Program-made: the position numbers and the translations under genes | In this document: one piece after another, positions 49,750 through 56,488 of the stretch | How positions within the stretch are numbered: position 1 is the stretch's first letter | Layout of the letters: every line of letters begins with the position of its first letter | Assembly (NCBI GenBank): GCA_021780695.1 | Contig: JAJXYD010000007.1 | Span: 1-56,488 of the forward strand | Origin: Deltaproteobacteria bacterium | GTDB lineage: Bacteria > Desulfobacterota > Syntrophobacteria > Syntrophobacterales > Syntrophobacteraceae | DNA length: 56,488 nucleotides | Direction of reading: 5' to 3' | The notes under the pieces: generated by a model | Databases searched by the model: none | Told to the model about the DNA's origin: nothing | The model's input: only the letters and a program-made list of their open reading frames with translations

Positions 49750-50602
49750 AGCTCTTCGCTCTATTTTGTCCCCGGTCTTTTTGATTTTTGCAATCTGCCT
49801 GTACGCCGCCCTTTGCGCAATGCTAAATTCGCCGTTGCGGGCAGCCCAGGCTGCCCCGCAACCCTTGCTTCCCGGCAGTTGCCGCCTTGCGCCCCGGGTT
49901 CCATTTACCGTCGTCCATAAATACCCCCATGATCCGGGGGCATTTACGGAAGGGTTGCTCTATGCCAACGGCTTTCTCTACGAATCAACGGGTCTTAACG
50001 GAGAGTCGAGCCTCAGAAAAGTCGAGCTGAAAACCGGTCGGGTTGTGCAGGAATATAAACTGCCGTCTCAATATTTTGGAGAAGGCCTTGCCCTGTGGCG
50101 CGGCTCCCTCATACAACTAACCTGGAAAAGCGGCACGGCGTTTGACTATGATCGGCAAAGTTTTGAGGTTAAGAGCCGATTCCACTACCGGGGGGAGGGT
50201 TGGGGCCTCACAGAGGATAAAAATAGCTTGATAATGAGCAACGGCAGCCCCGAGCTTGCCTTTATCGATCCCAAGACCTTTGAAGTGAAGCGTTTGGTGC
50301 AGGTTTGCGATATGGGTAAACCGGTTATGCGGCTAAATGAACTCGAATACATCAGGGGTAAGATTTTTGCCAACGTCTGGCACGATGACCATATCGCGAT
50401 CATATCTCCCCAAACCGGCGAAGTTGCCGGATGGCTGGATTGTTCTGCCTTGAGAAGGCAATTGCCCCCTAGCGCGGAAGTATTGAACGGAATCGCCTAC
50501 GATGCTAAAAACGATCGTATTTTCATTACCGGCAAGCTGTGGCCTTCCCTGTTCGAAATCAGTATTGCGAAGAATTGGAAGAAATCTTTCTTATCGCATT
50601 AA
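49727..50602 (+). CDS. Glutamine cyclotransferase, secreted
   Basis: The ATG at 49727 (MALPMRLKALRSILSPVF) is chosen because it gives an N-terminal signal/anchor segment (FLIFAICLYAALCAML); ATG 49739 is an alternative. The 291-residue protein matches the five-bladed beta-propeller glutaminyl cyclase family: YPHDPGAFTEGLLYANGFLYEST, FGEGLALW, LTWKSG, EGWGLT, NELEYIRGKIFANVW, and NGIAYD with FITGKLWP at the end. It converts N-terminal Gln to pyroglutamate in exported proteins or peptides. It overlaps the ugd 3' end, so the two are cotranscribed. Confidence 0.92.
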   Translation: MALPMRLKALRSILSPVFLIFAICLYAALCAMLNSPLRAAQAAPQPLLPGSCRLAPRVPFTVVHKYPHDPGAFTEGLLYANGFLYESTGLNGESSLRKVELKTGRVVQEYKLPSQYFGEGLALWRGSLIQLTWKSGTAFDYDRQSFEVKSRFHYRGEGWGLTEDKNSLIMSNGSPELAFIDPKTFEVKRLVQVCDMGKPVMRLNELEYIRGKIFANVWHDDHIAIISPQTGEVAGWLDCSALRRQLPPSAEVLNGIAYDAKNDRIFITGKLWPSLFEISIAKNWKKSFLSH

Positions 50603-51026
50603 AATCCGGGTCAACGACCTGCCATGTACTCTTATGTTTGTTAAAACGCCACTTTTGCGTAAGGGTTGCGCTTCTTAGAACCGGGGATTCCAGGCTCCAG
50701 TATTGATACTGAATATTTACCGTGGCAAACCTGTTTTTTTCGGAAAAGTCGATGTCTCTGATTTGATATTCGGTTAGGCGGATATCGCGTTTCATCCTGT
50801 CCACTTCGGCCCAGTAACGGTCTTCTTCTGATTGCGGCACAAAATTTTTCGCCTCCTTGTACTCCTGCCACCTGATGTCGCTGTTAAAAGAGTCCGCTGA
50901 AAGCTTAAGAAGCTGCTTGATCTTTTCATCCGTATGCCCAAGGGAGGCGCAGGACACAGTAACCAGCCCCAAGAGCACGATGAAAAAAAACCTTACCTGC
51001 CGCCCGCTGCCCGATCTTATCGCCAT
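50559..51026 (-). CDS. Putative lipoprotein, unknown function
   Basis: The start at 51026 (MAIRSGSGRQ) has AGAGG upstream and leads into a hydrophobic stretch FFFIVLLGLVTVSC whose Cys26 suits a (weak) lipobox. The 155-residue product then has a soluble domain with an NTF2- or DUF-like alternation (FATVNIQYQYWSLESPVLRS ... TQKWRFNKHKSTWQVVDPDF), similar to small envelope proteins that accumulate substitutions around a conserved W. Family not recognised. It is convergent with, and overlaps by 44 bases, the cyclotransferase gene. Confidence 0.7.
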   Translation of the reverse strand: MAIRSGSGRQVRFFFIVLLGLVTVSCASLGHTDEKIKQLLKLSADSFNSDIRWQEYKEAKNFVPQSEEDRYWAEVDRMKRDIRLTEYQIRDIDFSEKNRFATVNIQYQYWSLESPVLRSATLTQKWRFNKHKSTWQVVDPDFNAIRKISSNSSQY

Positions 51027-51201
51027 TTTGATAGCCTCTCCACACAGGGTGATTTGTAAGCTTTGCATTTTGAACAAAACAGTCTTTTCAATCAAGCTAA
51101 TTTCGCTAATTCCGCGGATGGGCAATAATTTGAGGCTCAAAATGCGCGCCGAGTCCTTCCATTTCTGTATTATTGAACGGCCCAATGAGGTAGAATGGCT
51201 G

Positions 51202-51828
51202 ATGTCGGACATATCGCCCCCCCCCAAAAGATTGGATTGCATGACCCAATACGTATGGTGCAAAAACGAAGAGTGCAGAATCCCTGTATTCCGCTGCATA
51301 TTGTGCCGTTCGGACTGCTACGAGTTGCGTGCGCGCAGTCCGCAGGACGAACTTGGCGGCGTTTTTGAAGTATTGAAAAATTCGGGTAAATTCAAGGAGC
51401 ATTTTGTCATGAAACGCAAGGACGGCGGGAAAATCAAGGACGGACAGCTTTCCTTTTTGGAAAAGGAGCAAACCGAACAGGTCGCGGAACCTGAGGAGGA
51501 AAAAGACGACAGCGGCGTCTTTATTTTGGAAAACGGCAGGATAGAGCCGATTTCCTCCGATTCCTACGCTTCTTCAACCATGTACCGTACGGTTGATTCC
51601 TTTAGCATTGATTGCAGGCTCGTAAAACCTGAAGAACCGGGCAGCATGGTTTACGAAGGCAGAAAGCCTTCCAAAAAAACCATACCCATCCTTGTCGGAA
51701 GGGATGAAAAATGTGAGATTTTGGATTCCTGGGAGGTCCTGGAATCCGATCCTTCCCGGCTTGCGAATGTGCGCGAGGTTCTGGGGGTTCTGCCGGTAAA
51801 ACAGGTCTTTGTGTTGAAAAGAAAATAA
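51202..51828 (+). CDS. Cys-cluster protein, unknown function, with C9 tract near the start
   Basis: Two starts are possible: ATG 51202 (GAGG about 11 bases upstream) and ATG 51241 (MTQYVWCKNEEC, no clear ribosome-binding site). The 208-residue (or 195) protein has a metal-site-like cluster WCKNEECRIPVFRCILCRSDC near the N-terminus, an acidic middle (EPEEEKDDSG), and a C-terminal part with no recognised domain. Nine consecutive Cs (51217-51225) lie between the two starts. It looks like a deltaproteobacterial protein with a ribbon-type zinc site. Confidence 0.65.
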   Translation: MSDISPPPKRLDCMTQYVWCKNEECRIPVFRCILCRSDCYELRARSPQDELGGVFEVLKNSGKFKEHFVMKRKDGGKIKDGQLSFLEKEQTEQVAEPEEEKDDSGVFILENGRIEPISSDSYASSTMYRTVDSFSIDCRLVKPEEPGSMVYEGRKPSKKTIPILVGRDEKCEILDSWEVLESDPSRLANVREVLGVLPVKQVFVLKRK

Positions 51829-51910
51829 GAGGGGAAAAACAGGCCGCCGGGTATAACTTCTCGGCGGGCGCTAAAAGTCCCGTGCCCGCCCCGGCGCCCC
51901 TCACACGTAC

Positions 51911-53113
51911 CTAAATCACCGGTTTGTGCGGTTGCAGCCGCGAGGCGGCCATCCTTGCCGCATCGAGGACTTCCTTTAACGGGAGCTCTTTTTCCAGCGC
52001 GATGCGTTTGCAGTCTTCATATTCCGGAGAGATATTTACAATCTCGCCGTTTGCCTCGGCCACCTTGCTCCTCACCGGGCCGTACTTGGTCTGGACCTCT
52101 TCGATGCGTCTTAGGGCCTTGATGCGGTTTTCCACTCTCCACCTGAGGCCGATTGTGGTCGTCTCGCGCAGCAAAAACCGGCTGAATCGCTCAACCCGCG
52201 AGGGTGGGCAGGTAAGGGTCAGAAGCGTTGCAGGTCGATTTTTCTTCATCTGCACTCCGGTTAAGAAAATATCGAAGGCTCCCATTTCCAATATCTTGGA
52301 GAAAAGATAGTCATAAATCTGAGGGTTCATGTCGTCGATGTTTGTCTCAATAACGGCGATCTGTTCGGTTTGGCCCGCATCAATCCCCGCCTGGTCCTCA
52401 CCGGTAATCAGGCGAAGCAGGTTTGGCGTTTCCGTTTCACGGCTTCCCGCCCCATACCCGGTTGTCTCCAGGATCATGGGTGGACAAGGGCCAAAGCCCC
52501 GGCAGATCGTTGTAAGAATCGCGGCCCCCGTCGGCGTTAGAAGCTCACCGGAAAAAGAGTTGGAATAAAAGGGCCTGCCCTTGATAAGCTCGGCGGTGGC
52601 CGGAGCGGGTACCGGCAGCGTCCCGTGGGCGCATTCGACCGTTCCCCCGCCGACATTGAAAGGCGAACAGTAGACCCTTTCTATCCCCAGGGCGGCCAAA
52701 CCCGATACGGAGCCGACCACGTCGATCACGGCATCCATTGCGCCCACTTCGTGAAAATGGACCTCTTCGATGCTCGTTCGATGCACCCTGGCCTCGGCCT
52801 GGGCAAGCCGCCTGAAGACCGCTATGCTTTGTTCCTTTACCGCTTCCCTTAGATCGCTTTTACTGATGATTTGCTCTATGTGCTCAAGGCGTCTGTGATG
52901 GTGATGATGATGGTCCTCGTCGATTTCAATAATGGCCCGGCTCCCGCCGATTCCCTTTTTTACCACCTTTTCGACATTGATCTCGTAGTGAGAAAGGCCA
53001 AGTTTGCCAAGTTCCTCTCTTAGGCTTCCGAGACTTAATCCTGAGTCCAGAAGGGCCCCGAGGATCATGTCTCCGCTTGCCCCGCAAAAACAGTCAAAGT
53101 AGGCGATTCTCAT
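51911..53113 (-). CDS. larC: Nickel-pincer cofactor biosynthesis protein LarC
   Basis: The 400-residue protein begins MRIAYFDCFCGASGDMILGA, the LarC signature, continues with a histidine-rich loop (HHHHHH in DEDHHHHHHRRLEH, about 70), EVHFHEVGAMDAVIDVVGS, SPFNVGGGTVECAHG, and the C-terminal LarC2 domain (TNIDDMNPQIYDYLFSKI, QMKKNRPATLLTL). LarC is the CTP-dependent nickel insertase that completes the nickel-pincer nucleotide used by LarA-type racemases and epimerases. In Lactobacillus larC is split by a programmed frameshift; here it is one continuous frame. It is the third gene of larE-larB-larC. Confidence 0.96.
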   Translation of the reverse strand: MRIAYFDCFCGASGDMILGALLDSGLSLGSLREELGKLGLSHYEINVEKVVKKGIGGSRAIIEIDEDHHHHHHRRLEHIEQIISKSDLREAVKEQSIAVFRRLAQAEARVHRTSIEEVHFHEVGAMDAVIDVVGSVSGLAALGIERVYCSPFNVGGGTVECAHGTLPVPAPATAELIKGRPFYSNSFSGELLTPTGAAILTTICRGFGPCPPMILETTGYGAGSRETETPNLLRLITGEDQAGIDAGQTEQIAVIETNIDDMNPQIYDYLFSKILEMGAFDIFLTGVQMKKNRPATLLTLTCPPSRVERFSRFLLRETTTIGLRWRVENRIKALRRIEEVQTKYGPVRSKVAEANGEIVNISPEYEDCKRIALEKELPLKEVLDAARMAASRLQPHKPVI

Positions 53114-53145
53114 CTATTTGTCTCCCAGACGGGCGCGAATAATTG

Positions 53146-53922
53146 TCATGAATTTTCCCCGCTCGCAACTCTTTTGGCGGTTGCCTTGTTTATCAGACTT
53201 GCCTGGTAGCCCGCGCCGAAACCATTGTCGATATTGACCACCGAAACCCCGGAAGCGCAGCTGTTTAACATGCTCAAAAGGGCCGCTACCCCACCGAAAC
53301 TCGCACCGTACCCCACGCTTGTCGGAACCCCTATGACCGGACAGGAAACCAGCCCGCCCACGACACTCGCAAGGGCCCCCTCCATGCCCGCGACAACCAC
53401 GGCCACGTTGGCTTCAAAGAGTTCCTCACAGGCGTCGAGGAGACGGTGAATTCCGGCTACCCCCGCATCATAGATACGGTTTACCCGGTTTCCCAGGACC
53501 TCGGCGGTAACCGCGGCTTCCTCCGAAACGGCCATATCCGAGGTCCCCGCGCTCACAACGGCTATATTGCCGATTCTTTCCACCCGCTCGGGGCCGATCA
53601 CCACGATCCTTGCCGTTTCGTGGTATTCGCACTCTCGGTTAACCTCGCGAATAGCTTCATAGACCTCGCGGCCGGCGCGTGTGGCAAGAATATTTCCGTG
53701 GTTTTTAGAAATTCGCTCAACGATCCCCCGGATCTGAGCGATGCTTTTGCCCTGGCAGAAAATAACCTCGGAAACCCCCGTGCGAAGGCTCCTGTGATTG
53801 TCGATTCTCGCATAACCCAGGTCTTCGAAAGGAAGCTTCCTCAATGTGTGCATTGCTGAATCGAGGTCCACCGTGCCGGTTCGAACCTGCTCGAGCAGCG
53901 CCCTCAGGTGCTTTTGGTCCAT
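53146..53922 (-). CDS. larB: Nickel-pincer cofactor biosynthesis protein LarB
   Basis: The 258-residue protein has the N-terminal LarB part (LPFEDLGYARIDNHRSLRTG ... EVIFCQGKS) and a PurE-like C-terminal domain (VVSAGTSDMAVSEEAA, VVVAGMEGALASVVGGLV, PVIGVPTSVGYG). LarB carboxylates and hydrolyses nicotinic acid adenine dinucleotide to a dicarboxylated pyridine mononucleotide, the first step of the cofactor. It lies 13 bases after larE and 32 before larC, in one operon. Confidence 0.96.
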   Translation of the reverse strand: MDQKHLRALLEQVRTGTVDLDSAMHTLRKLPFEDLGYARIDNHRSLRTGVSEVIFCQGKSIAQIRGIVERISKNHGNILATRAGREVYEAIREVNRECEYHETARIVVIGPERVERIGNIAVVSAGTSDMAVSEEAAVTAEVLGNRVNRIYDAGVAGIHRLLDACEELFEANVAVVVAGMEGALASVVGGLVSCPVIGVPTSVGYGASFGGVAALLSMLNSCASGVSVVNIDNGFGAGYQASLINKATAKRVASGENS

Positions 53923-53935
53923 AGTCTAATGCCTT

Positions 53936-54778
53936 TCAGGCTCTATTGGTGCTTCCCATGCTGTAGCCTTCCAAATCCAGCGTGACGAATCGGAACCCTC
54001 GGGCTTTGAAAAAAGCCGTAAGAACCCCGCGCACTTTGCTATCGACAAGCTTTGCCAGGTCCTCGACCGCTACTTCGATTCGCGCGGTATCCCCGTAATC
54101 TCTAACGCGCACCTGGCCGCTTACGGCCATTGTTCGCACCAGGTCTTCGCAGGCGTCTATTCGCTCCAGCTTTTGGACGGTGATCGGACTTGCACAGGGA
54201 ATACGCGTGGCAAGGCACGCATACGCGGGCTTGTTCCAGATCGAAAGGCCAAGGTGGCGGGCTAACAGCCTGATGTCCGACTTGCAAAGCCCGGCTTCCA
54301 TGAGAGGGCTTCTTACCCCCAGTTCCTCGATAGCCTTCATGCCGGGGCGAAAATCCGACCTGTCGTCTATATTGGAACCATCGACGACGAAGGCCGCCCC
54401 CCTTTGGCGGGCAATTTTCAATATAGCCGAAAAACGGCCTTTTTTACATATGTAGCATCTGTCGGCCAGGTTTTTAACAAACTCCGGGTCTTGCATCTCG
54501 AAGGATTCGATAACGAGGTGGACTGCGTCCAACTCCGAGGCAAGCCGCACGGCGGTCTCCAACTCATGGCCCGCGCTTGTCGGAGATCGCGCGGTTACCG
54601 CCAGCACCCCCTCATGCCCCAGCACCCTGCGCGCTACCCCTAGAAGCAGTGCGGAGTCAACTCCTCCTGAAAAAGCGACAGCCACACTTTTCATTGGCCC
54701 AAGAACCCCTTCCAGTTTTGCAAGCGAGGAGGAAATAATTGCACTATCCAGGGGGGCGGCATCACCAGGTGTCTTCAT
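53936..54778 (-). CDS. larE: Sulfur transferase LarE
   Basis: The 280-residue protein has a PP-loop SGGVDS (37-42) and the LarE landmarks RSPTSAGHELETAVRLA, DGSNIDDRSDFRPGMKAI, RSPLMEAGLCKSDIR and PAYACLATRIPC. C188, in PAYAC, corresponds to the sacrificial Cys176 region of the Lactobacillus enzyme. Additional Cys at 108, 111 and 195 raise the possibility of the cluster-dependent (multi-Cys) LarE class that uses a [4Fe-4S] cluster rather than sacrificing its own sulfur. It adds sulfur to the pyridinium carboxylates after ATP activation. First gene of larE-larB-larC; no larA is in the window. Confidence 0.95.
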   Translation of the reverse strand: MKTPGDAAPLDSAIISSSLAKLEGVLGPMKSVAVAFSGGVDSALLLGVARRVLGHEGVLAVTARSPTSAGHELETAVRLASELDAVHLVIESFEMQDPEFVKNLADRCYICKKGRFSAILKIARQRGAAFVVDGSNIDDRSDFRPGMKAIEELGVRSPLMEAGLCKSDIRLLARHLGLSIWNKPAYACLATRIPCASPITVQKLERIDACEDLVRTMAVSGQVRVRDYGDTARIEVAVEDLAKLVDSKVRGVLTAFFKARGFRFVTLDLEGYSMGSTNRA

Positions 54779-55261
54779 CTAAATTGTCTCCAAGGCAAAA
54801 AAAGAGCCGATCGTATTTATAAAAATCCGGGCAGGCAAGCTTCATCCTTGCCCCGATATTTAACTGGAAGTGGCTTCCCTTGGCAAGACCGGTCTCCACA
54901 TCTGTAAAGGTAGTCGCTGGTTGGCATTGCTGCCGGGTCCGGCGATACTTCATTCCAAAAGCCTGATGCGAATGTTTGGTCCAAAAGGAAATCCGCGCGC
55001 GGACAATCTGTTCCAGGTTATTCCCCTCCTGCAAGACCGCGAAGGGATTTGCCTGGAAGTAATTGAGTGGAATATTTCGAGCTTCAAGCTGCCAGGGGCA
55101 GGCGGGAGTAGGGATACAGGCAGCCCATTGAACCAGCCGGCGGGATACTACGTGACTGAGACCACATAGTATCCCACAGTCACCTGATTCCACACTAAAG
55201 CCCCCGCACGGATACTCTATGATCCGGGACCGTGAGGGAGGGGGCGGGCGGGGCCGCAATA
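54779..55261. other. Unexplained interval between larE and the toxin gene
   Basis: Long frames on both strands cross this 480-bp stretch, including one on the minus strand (about 165 codons, ending inside larE) and one on the plus strand (about 100 codons), but neither has a ribosome-binding site, family motif or clear codon character. The promoter of the lar operon should be here. A hairpin at 55142-55175 is the only structure I can point to. Confidence 0.4.
55142..55175. repeat. Inverted repeat, 13-bp stem
   Basis: GGGATACTACGTG and CACATAGTATCCC pair with one wobble mismatch around an 8-base loop. No U-tract. Function unknown. Confidence 0.55.
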
Positions 55262-55564
55262 CTAACGCGGTCGTTTATAAAGGTCATCGTGTGATAAAAT
55301 GCGCAAAAGAACAATATTGCCGGACCAATCCGGAGCGCCGGAGTCGAGGAGTTTATCCGGCTCGAAAGAAATCCTGTAGCGCCTGTCCACGCGAACGCTC
55401 CAGGCGGCGGGATCGTTAGCGATGCGCTCAATGTTTAACCCCGGATGGTGAGGATTGCCTTCCAGGAAGCTCAGGGCCTTGGCAATCTTCTTGAGGGTCT
55501 CCTTTTGAAACTTAAACTCCTCTATATCTTCAAGAAATTTTTTGGTTGGAATCAGCTTTGGCAT
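55262..55564 (-). CDS. RelE/ParE-family toxin
   Basis: The 100-residue protein has the RelE fold pattern: TKKFLEDIEEFKFQKETLKK, PGLNIERIANDPAAWSVRVDRRYRI (the conserved R-x-x-R-Y-R strand) and a final VLLRILSHDDLYKRPR with His and basic residues at the usual active-site end. Such toxins cut mRNA on the ribosome or poison gyrase; which of these cannot be told. It overlaps the upstream AbrB-type antitoxin gene by 35 bases, indicating tight translational coupling. Confidence 0.88.
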   Translation of the reverse strand: MPKLIPTKKFLEDIEEFKFQKETLKKIAKALSFLEGNPHHPGLNIERIANDPAAWSVRVDRRYRISFEPDKLLDSGAPDWSGNIVLLRILSHDDLYKRPR

Positions 55565-55805
55565 CCTCCATCACTTTCTCGAACCAGGAAGGCATCTCGC
55601 TTGATCCACTCTCTCGGGCTTCCTTGAGTTTTGAAAGACCTTGCTCGCTCAGTCGGACGGTGGGGTAGATTGCCACAGGCTGGAGGACAATAACGCCGCC
55701 ATCTTCGACTGAAAGGTCCAGGTGATCTCCGTTCTTAAGGCCAAGTTCCTTGCGGAGCGTTGCCGGAAGGTTGATGCTTCCCCGTTTGTCTATCGCGATA
55801 ATCAT
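55530..55805 (-). CDS. AbrB/MazE-type antitoxin
   Basis: GGAG lies six to nine bases before the ATG. The 91-residue protein begins with a swapped-hairpin AbrB domain (MIIAIDKRGSINLPATLRKELGLKNGDHLDLSVEDGG), followed by a linker and a helical tail (LSKLKEARESG ... SWFEKVMEDAK) expected to bind and neutralise the RelE-like toxin. AbrB antitoxins bind their own promoter; an inverted repeat overlapping the -35 box is present. Confidence 0.9.
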   Translation of the reverse strand: MIIAIDKRGSINLPATLRKELGLKNGDHLDLSVEDGGVIVLQPVAIYPTVRLSEQGLSKLKEARESGSSEMPSWFEKVMEDAKADSNQKIS

Positions 55806-55831
55806 GAAAAACTCCTTTCAATGCCTCCATG

Positions 55832-55867
55832 AATATACCGCTAAATGTCATTGTGTCAATATGACAT
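55832..55867 (-). promoter_or_regulatory. Promoter and operator of the AbrB/RelE toxin-antitoxin pair
   Basis: On the minus strand TTGACA, a 16-base spacer and TATATT form a strong sigma70 promoter about 27 bases before the antitoxin start. ATGTCA and TGACAT (55845-55850 and 55862-55867) form an inverted repeat over the -35 box, a natural site for autorepression by the antitoxin. Confidence 0.75.
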
Positions 55868-56082
55868 CGTTTGAACATGCGGGATATTCGAAAAATGTGG
55901 TGTGGGCTGGCCGGTCTGTTCTGTCCCCAATGATTGGAACCGGTGGGATGCTTCGAAAGCGCCTGCTCCTTCACTACAAACCCTGTGTAATATCGCAAGG
56001 TCCGTGCCGTGTGGGACGCCTCCCGGACGGTATGGGTAAGAAAGCCCACCAATTTTCGGCCCAAGTGATACTGCGTGGCTGG

Positions 56083-56160
56083 ATCAGATAGGGGACGGAT
56101 CAGATAGTCAGATAGGGGACATCAGATAGGGGACGCCCTTTACATTTTGACATCAGATAG
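56083..56160. repeat. Short direct repeats TCAGATAGGGGAC
   Basis: Three full copies (56084-56096, 56108-56120, 56122-56134) and two partial copies (56100-56107 and 56152-56161, the last reading TCAGATAGGG) in 78 bases. The last copy abuts the 3' end of the group II intron. Confidence 0.8.
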
Positions 56161-56161
56161 G

Positions 56162-56340
56162 GTAGAGTAGAGAGCAGGTTTTGACCCTGCCCTCCCTCAT
56201 CAAACCGTGCATGCGGTTTTCCCGCACACGGCTTTCCGATGTTCTTCACCGCGAGGCATGCGCCTTCGTCCAGCCTGCTGTAGTAGGCACTTTGTACAAG
56301 CCGTGCTTTTGGTAGAGAATCCGATTGCCGAATCTTAAGT
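56162..56340 (-). mobile_element. Group II intron, 3' end with domains V and VI
   Basis: On the minus strand a 34-base hairpin (56235 to 56202) has the exact features of group II intron domain V: the catalytic AGC triad at its 5' side, a stem CCGTG/CACGG, a two-base bulge and a GAAA-type tetraloop (GGGAAAACC). It is followed by a domain-VI-like hairpin (GGCAGG/CCTGCT) with an A about eight bases from the end, and the intron terminates in CTACTCTACC near 56162. Sequence to about 56340 resembles the flank just after the intron-encoded reverse transcriptase. The rest, including any reverse transcriptase gene, is right of the window or lost. Type: self-splicing retroelement. Confidence 0.75.
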
Positions 56341-56488
56341 AACCCGTTTTCCTATCCCTGACTGTTAGCGGCGGCGTGAAAATGCAGGGAAAATGCCGGT
56401 TTGAAAATGTATTTTAATCGAGCCGCCGGCCCGAACATTTTGACACCGGCGGCGGTCTGAGTACCATCAGGATTCAATCTCGTCCTTC
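56341..56488. other. Possible insertion-sequence end, no gene
   Basis: Contains three GTGAAAATG/GGAAAATG/TGAAAATG-type short repeats and the palindromic CGGCGGC runs GCCGCCGG/CCGGCGGC. Such features occur in the terminal regions of IS21- or IS66-type elements, but too little is visible to name one. Confidence 0.25.

Noticed and set aside
51911..53113. Programmed frameshift in larC
   Set aside because: The gene is one uninterrupted frame covering both LarC1 and LarC2 domains.
1..56488. CRISPR array, rRNA operon or known riboswitch
   Set aside because: No regularly spaced repeats of 24-37 bp, no rRNA-like sequence and no riboswitch core were recognised. The TCAGATAGGGGAC repeats are too short and closely packed for CRISPR.

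Overview
The window most resembles an accessory-rich chromosomal region of a Desulfobacterota (former Deltaproteobacteria) type bacterium. This is inferred from the mixture of CheZ, hybrid PAS/GAF kinase, CoA-disulfide-reductase-like enzyme, ArsR/permease pair, NodIJ-type exporter and larE-larB-larC genes at moderate GC. No rRNA or other marker proves it. Two very different parts are joined at about 35 kb: an accessory/defence part (1-34.9 kb, with AT-rich patches, recombinases and broken genes) and a housekeeping-like part (35-55 kb). The last kilobase carries mobile-DNA debris.

Left part, 1-16.94 kb: an integrative island whose right end is visible. It begins with the tail of an IS630-type transposase and a decayed patch: a zinc-ribbon/Sel1 protein split by one in-frame TAA, a secreted Cys-rich protein, a 131-bp duplication and a frameshifted DUF429 gene. 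Next comes an Eco29kI-like type II restriction-modification cassette (XRE regulator, Vsr, m5C methyltransferase, GIY-YIG endonuclease), then a DUF262 + FRG pair. These are followed by a cluster of tiny genes, two of which have a good ribosome-binding site and start but an in-frame TAG at codon 11 or 13, a radical-SAM enzyme, a minimal tyrosine recombinase preceded by CGTTAAC palindromes, an HD phosphohydrolase/YwgA-like pair, and a full-size integrase facing a 50-nt 3' fragment of tRNA-Arg(ACG). That fragment marks the island end; the intact tRNA must lie left of the window.

Middle, 17-34.6 kb: next to a second, decayed integrase lies one minus-strand block. In transcription order it encodes a SNF2 helicase, a 1577-aa Eco57I/PglX-type adenine methyltransferase, an antitoxin/PIN-toxin pair, a 2117-aa DEAD/DUF1998 helicase, a UvrD-type helicase with a RelE-like N-terminal domain, and a 66-codon ORF. 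The SNF2 + N6A methylase + DUF1998 helicase core is the logic of DISARM class 1 (DrmD, DrmMI, DrmA, DrmB). Here the DrmA-like and DUF1998 parts are one Druantia-DruE-sized polypeptide, no PLD nuclease (DrmC) is present, and a RelE-UvrD fusion and a toxin-antitoxin pair are built in. This is the best candidate for an unusual defence system.

Right part, 35-55 kb: a periplasmic solute-binding protein, a large hybrid histidine kinase, an FAD/NAD disulfide reductase, an ArsR-controlled permease with two matching operators, a DJ-1/PfpI protein, a frameshifted alpha/beta hydrolase remnant, cheZ next to a GGDEF cyclase, a two-gene ABC exporter, UDP-glucose dehydrogenase, glutamine cyclotransferase, a lipoprotein, a Cys-cluster protein, and the nickel-pincer cofactor operon larE-larB-larC. 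The window closes with an AbrB/RelE toxin-antitoxin pair with a clear promoter/operator, short TCAGATAGGGGAC repeats, and the domain V/VI 3' end of a group II intron.
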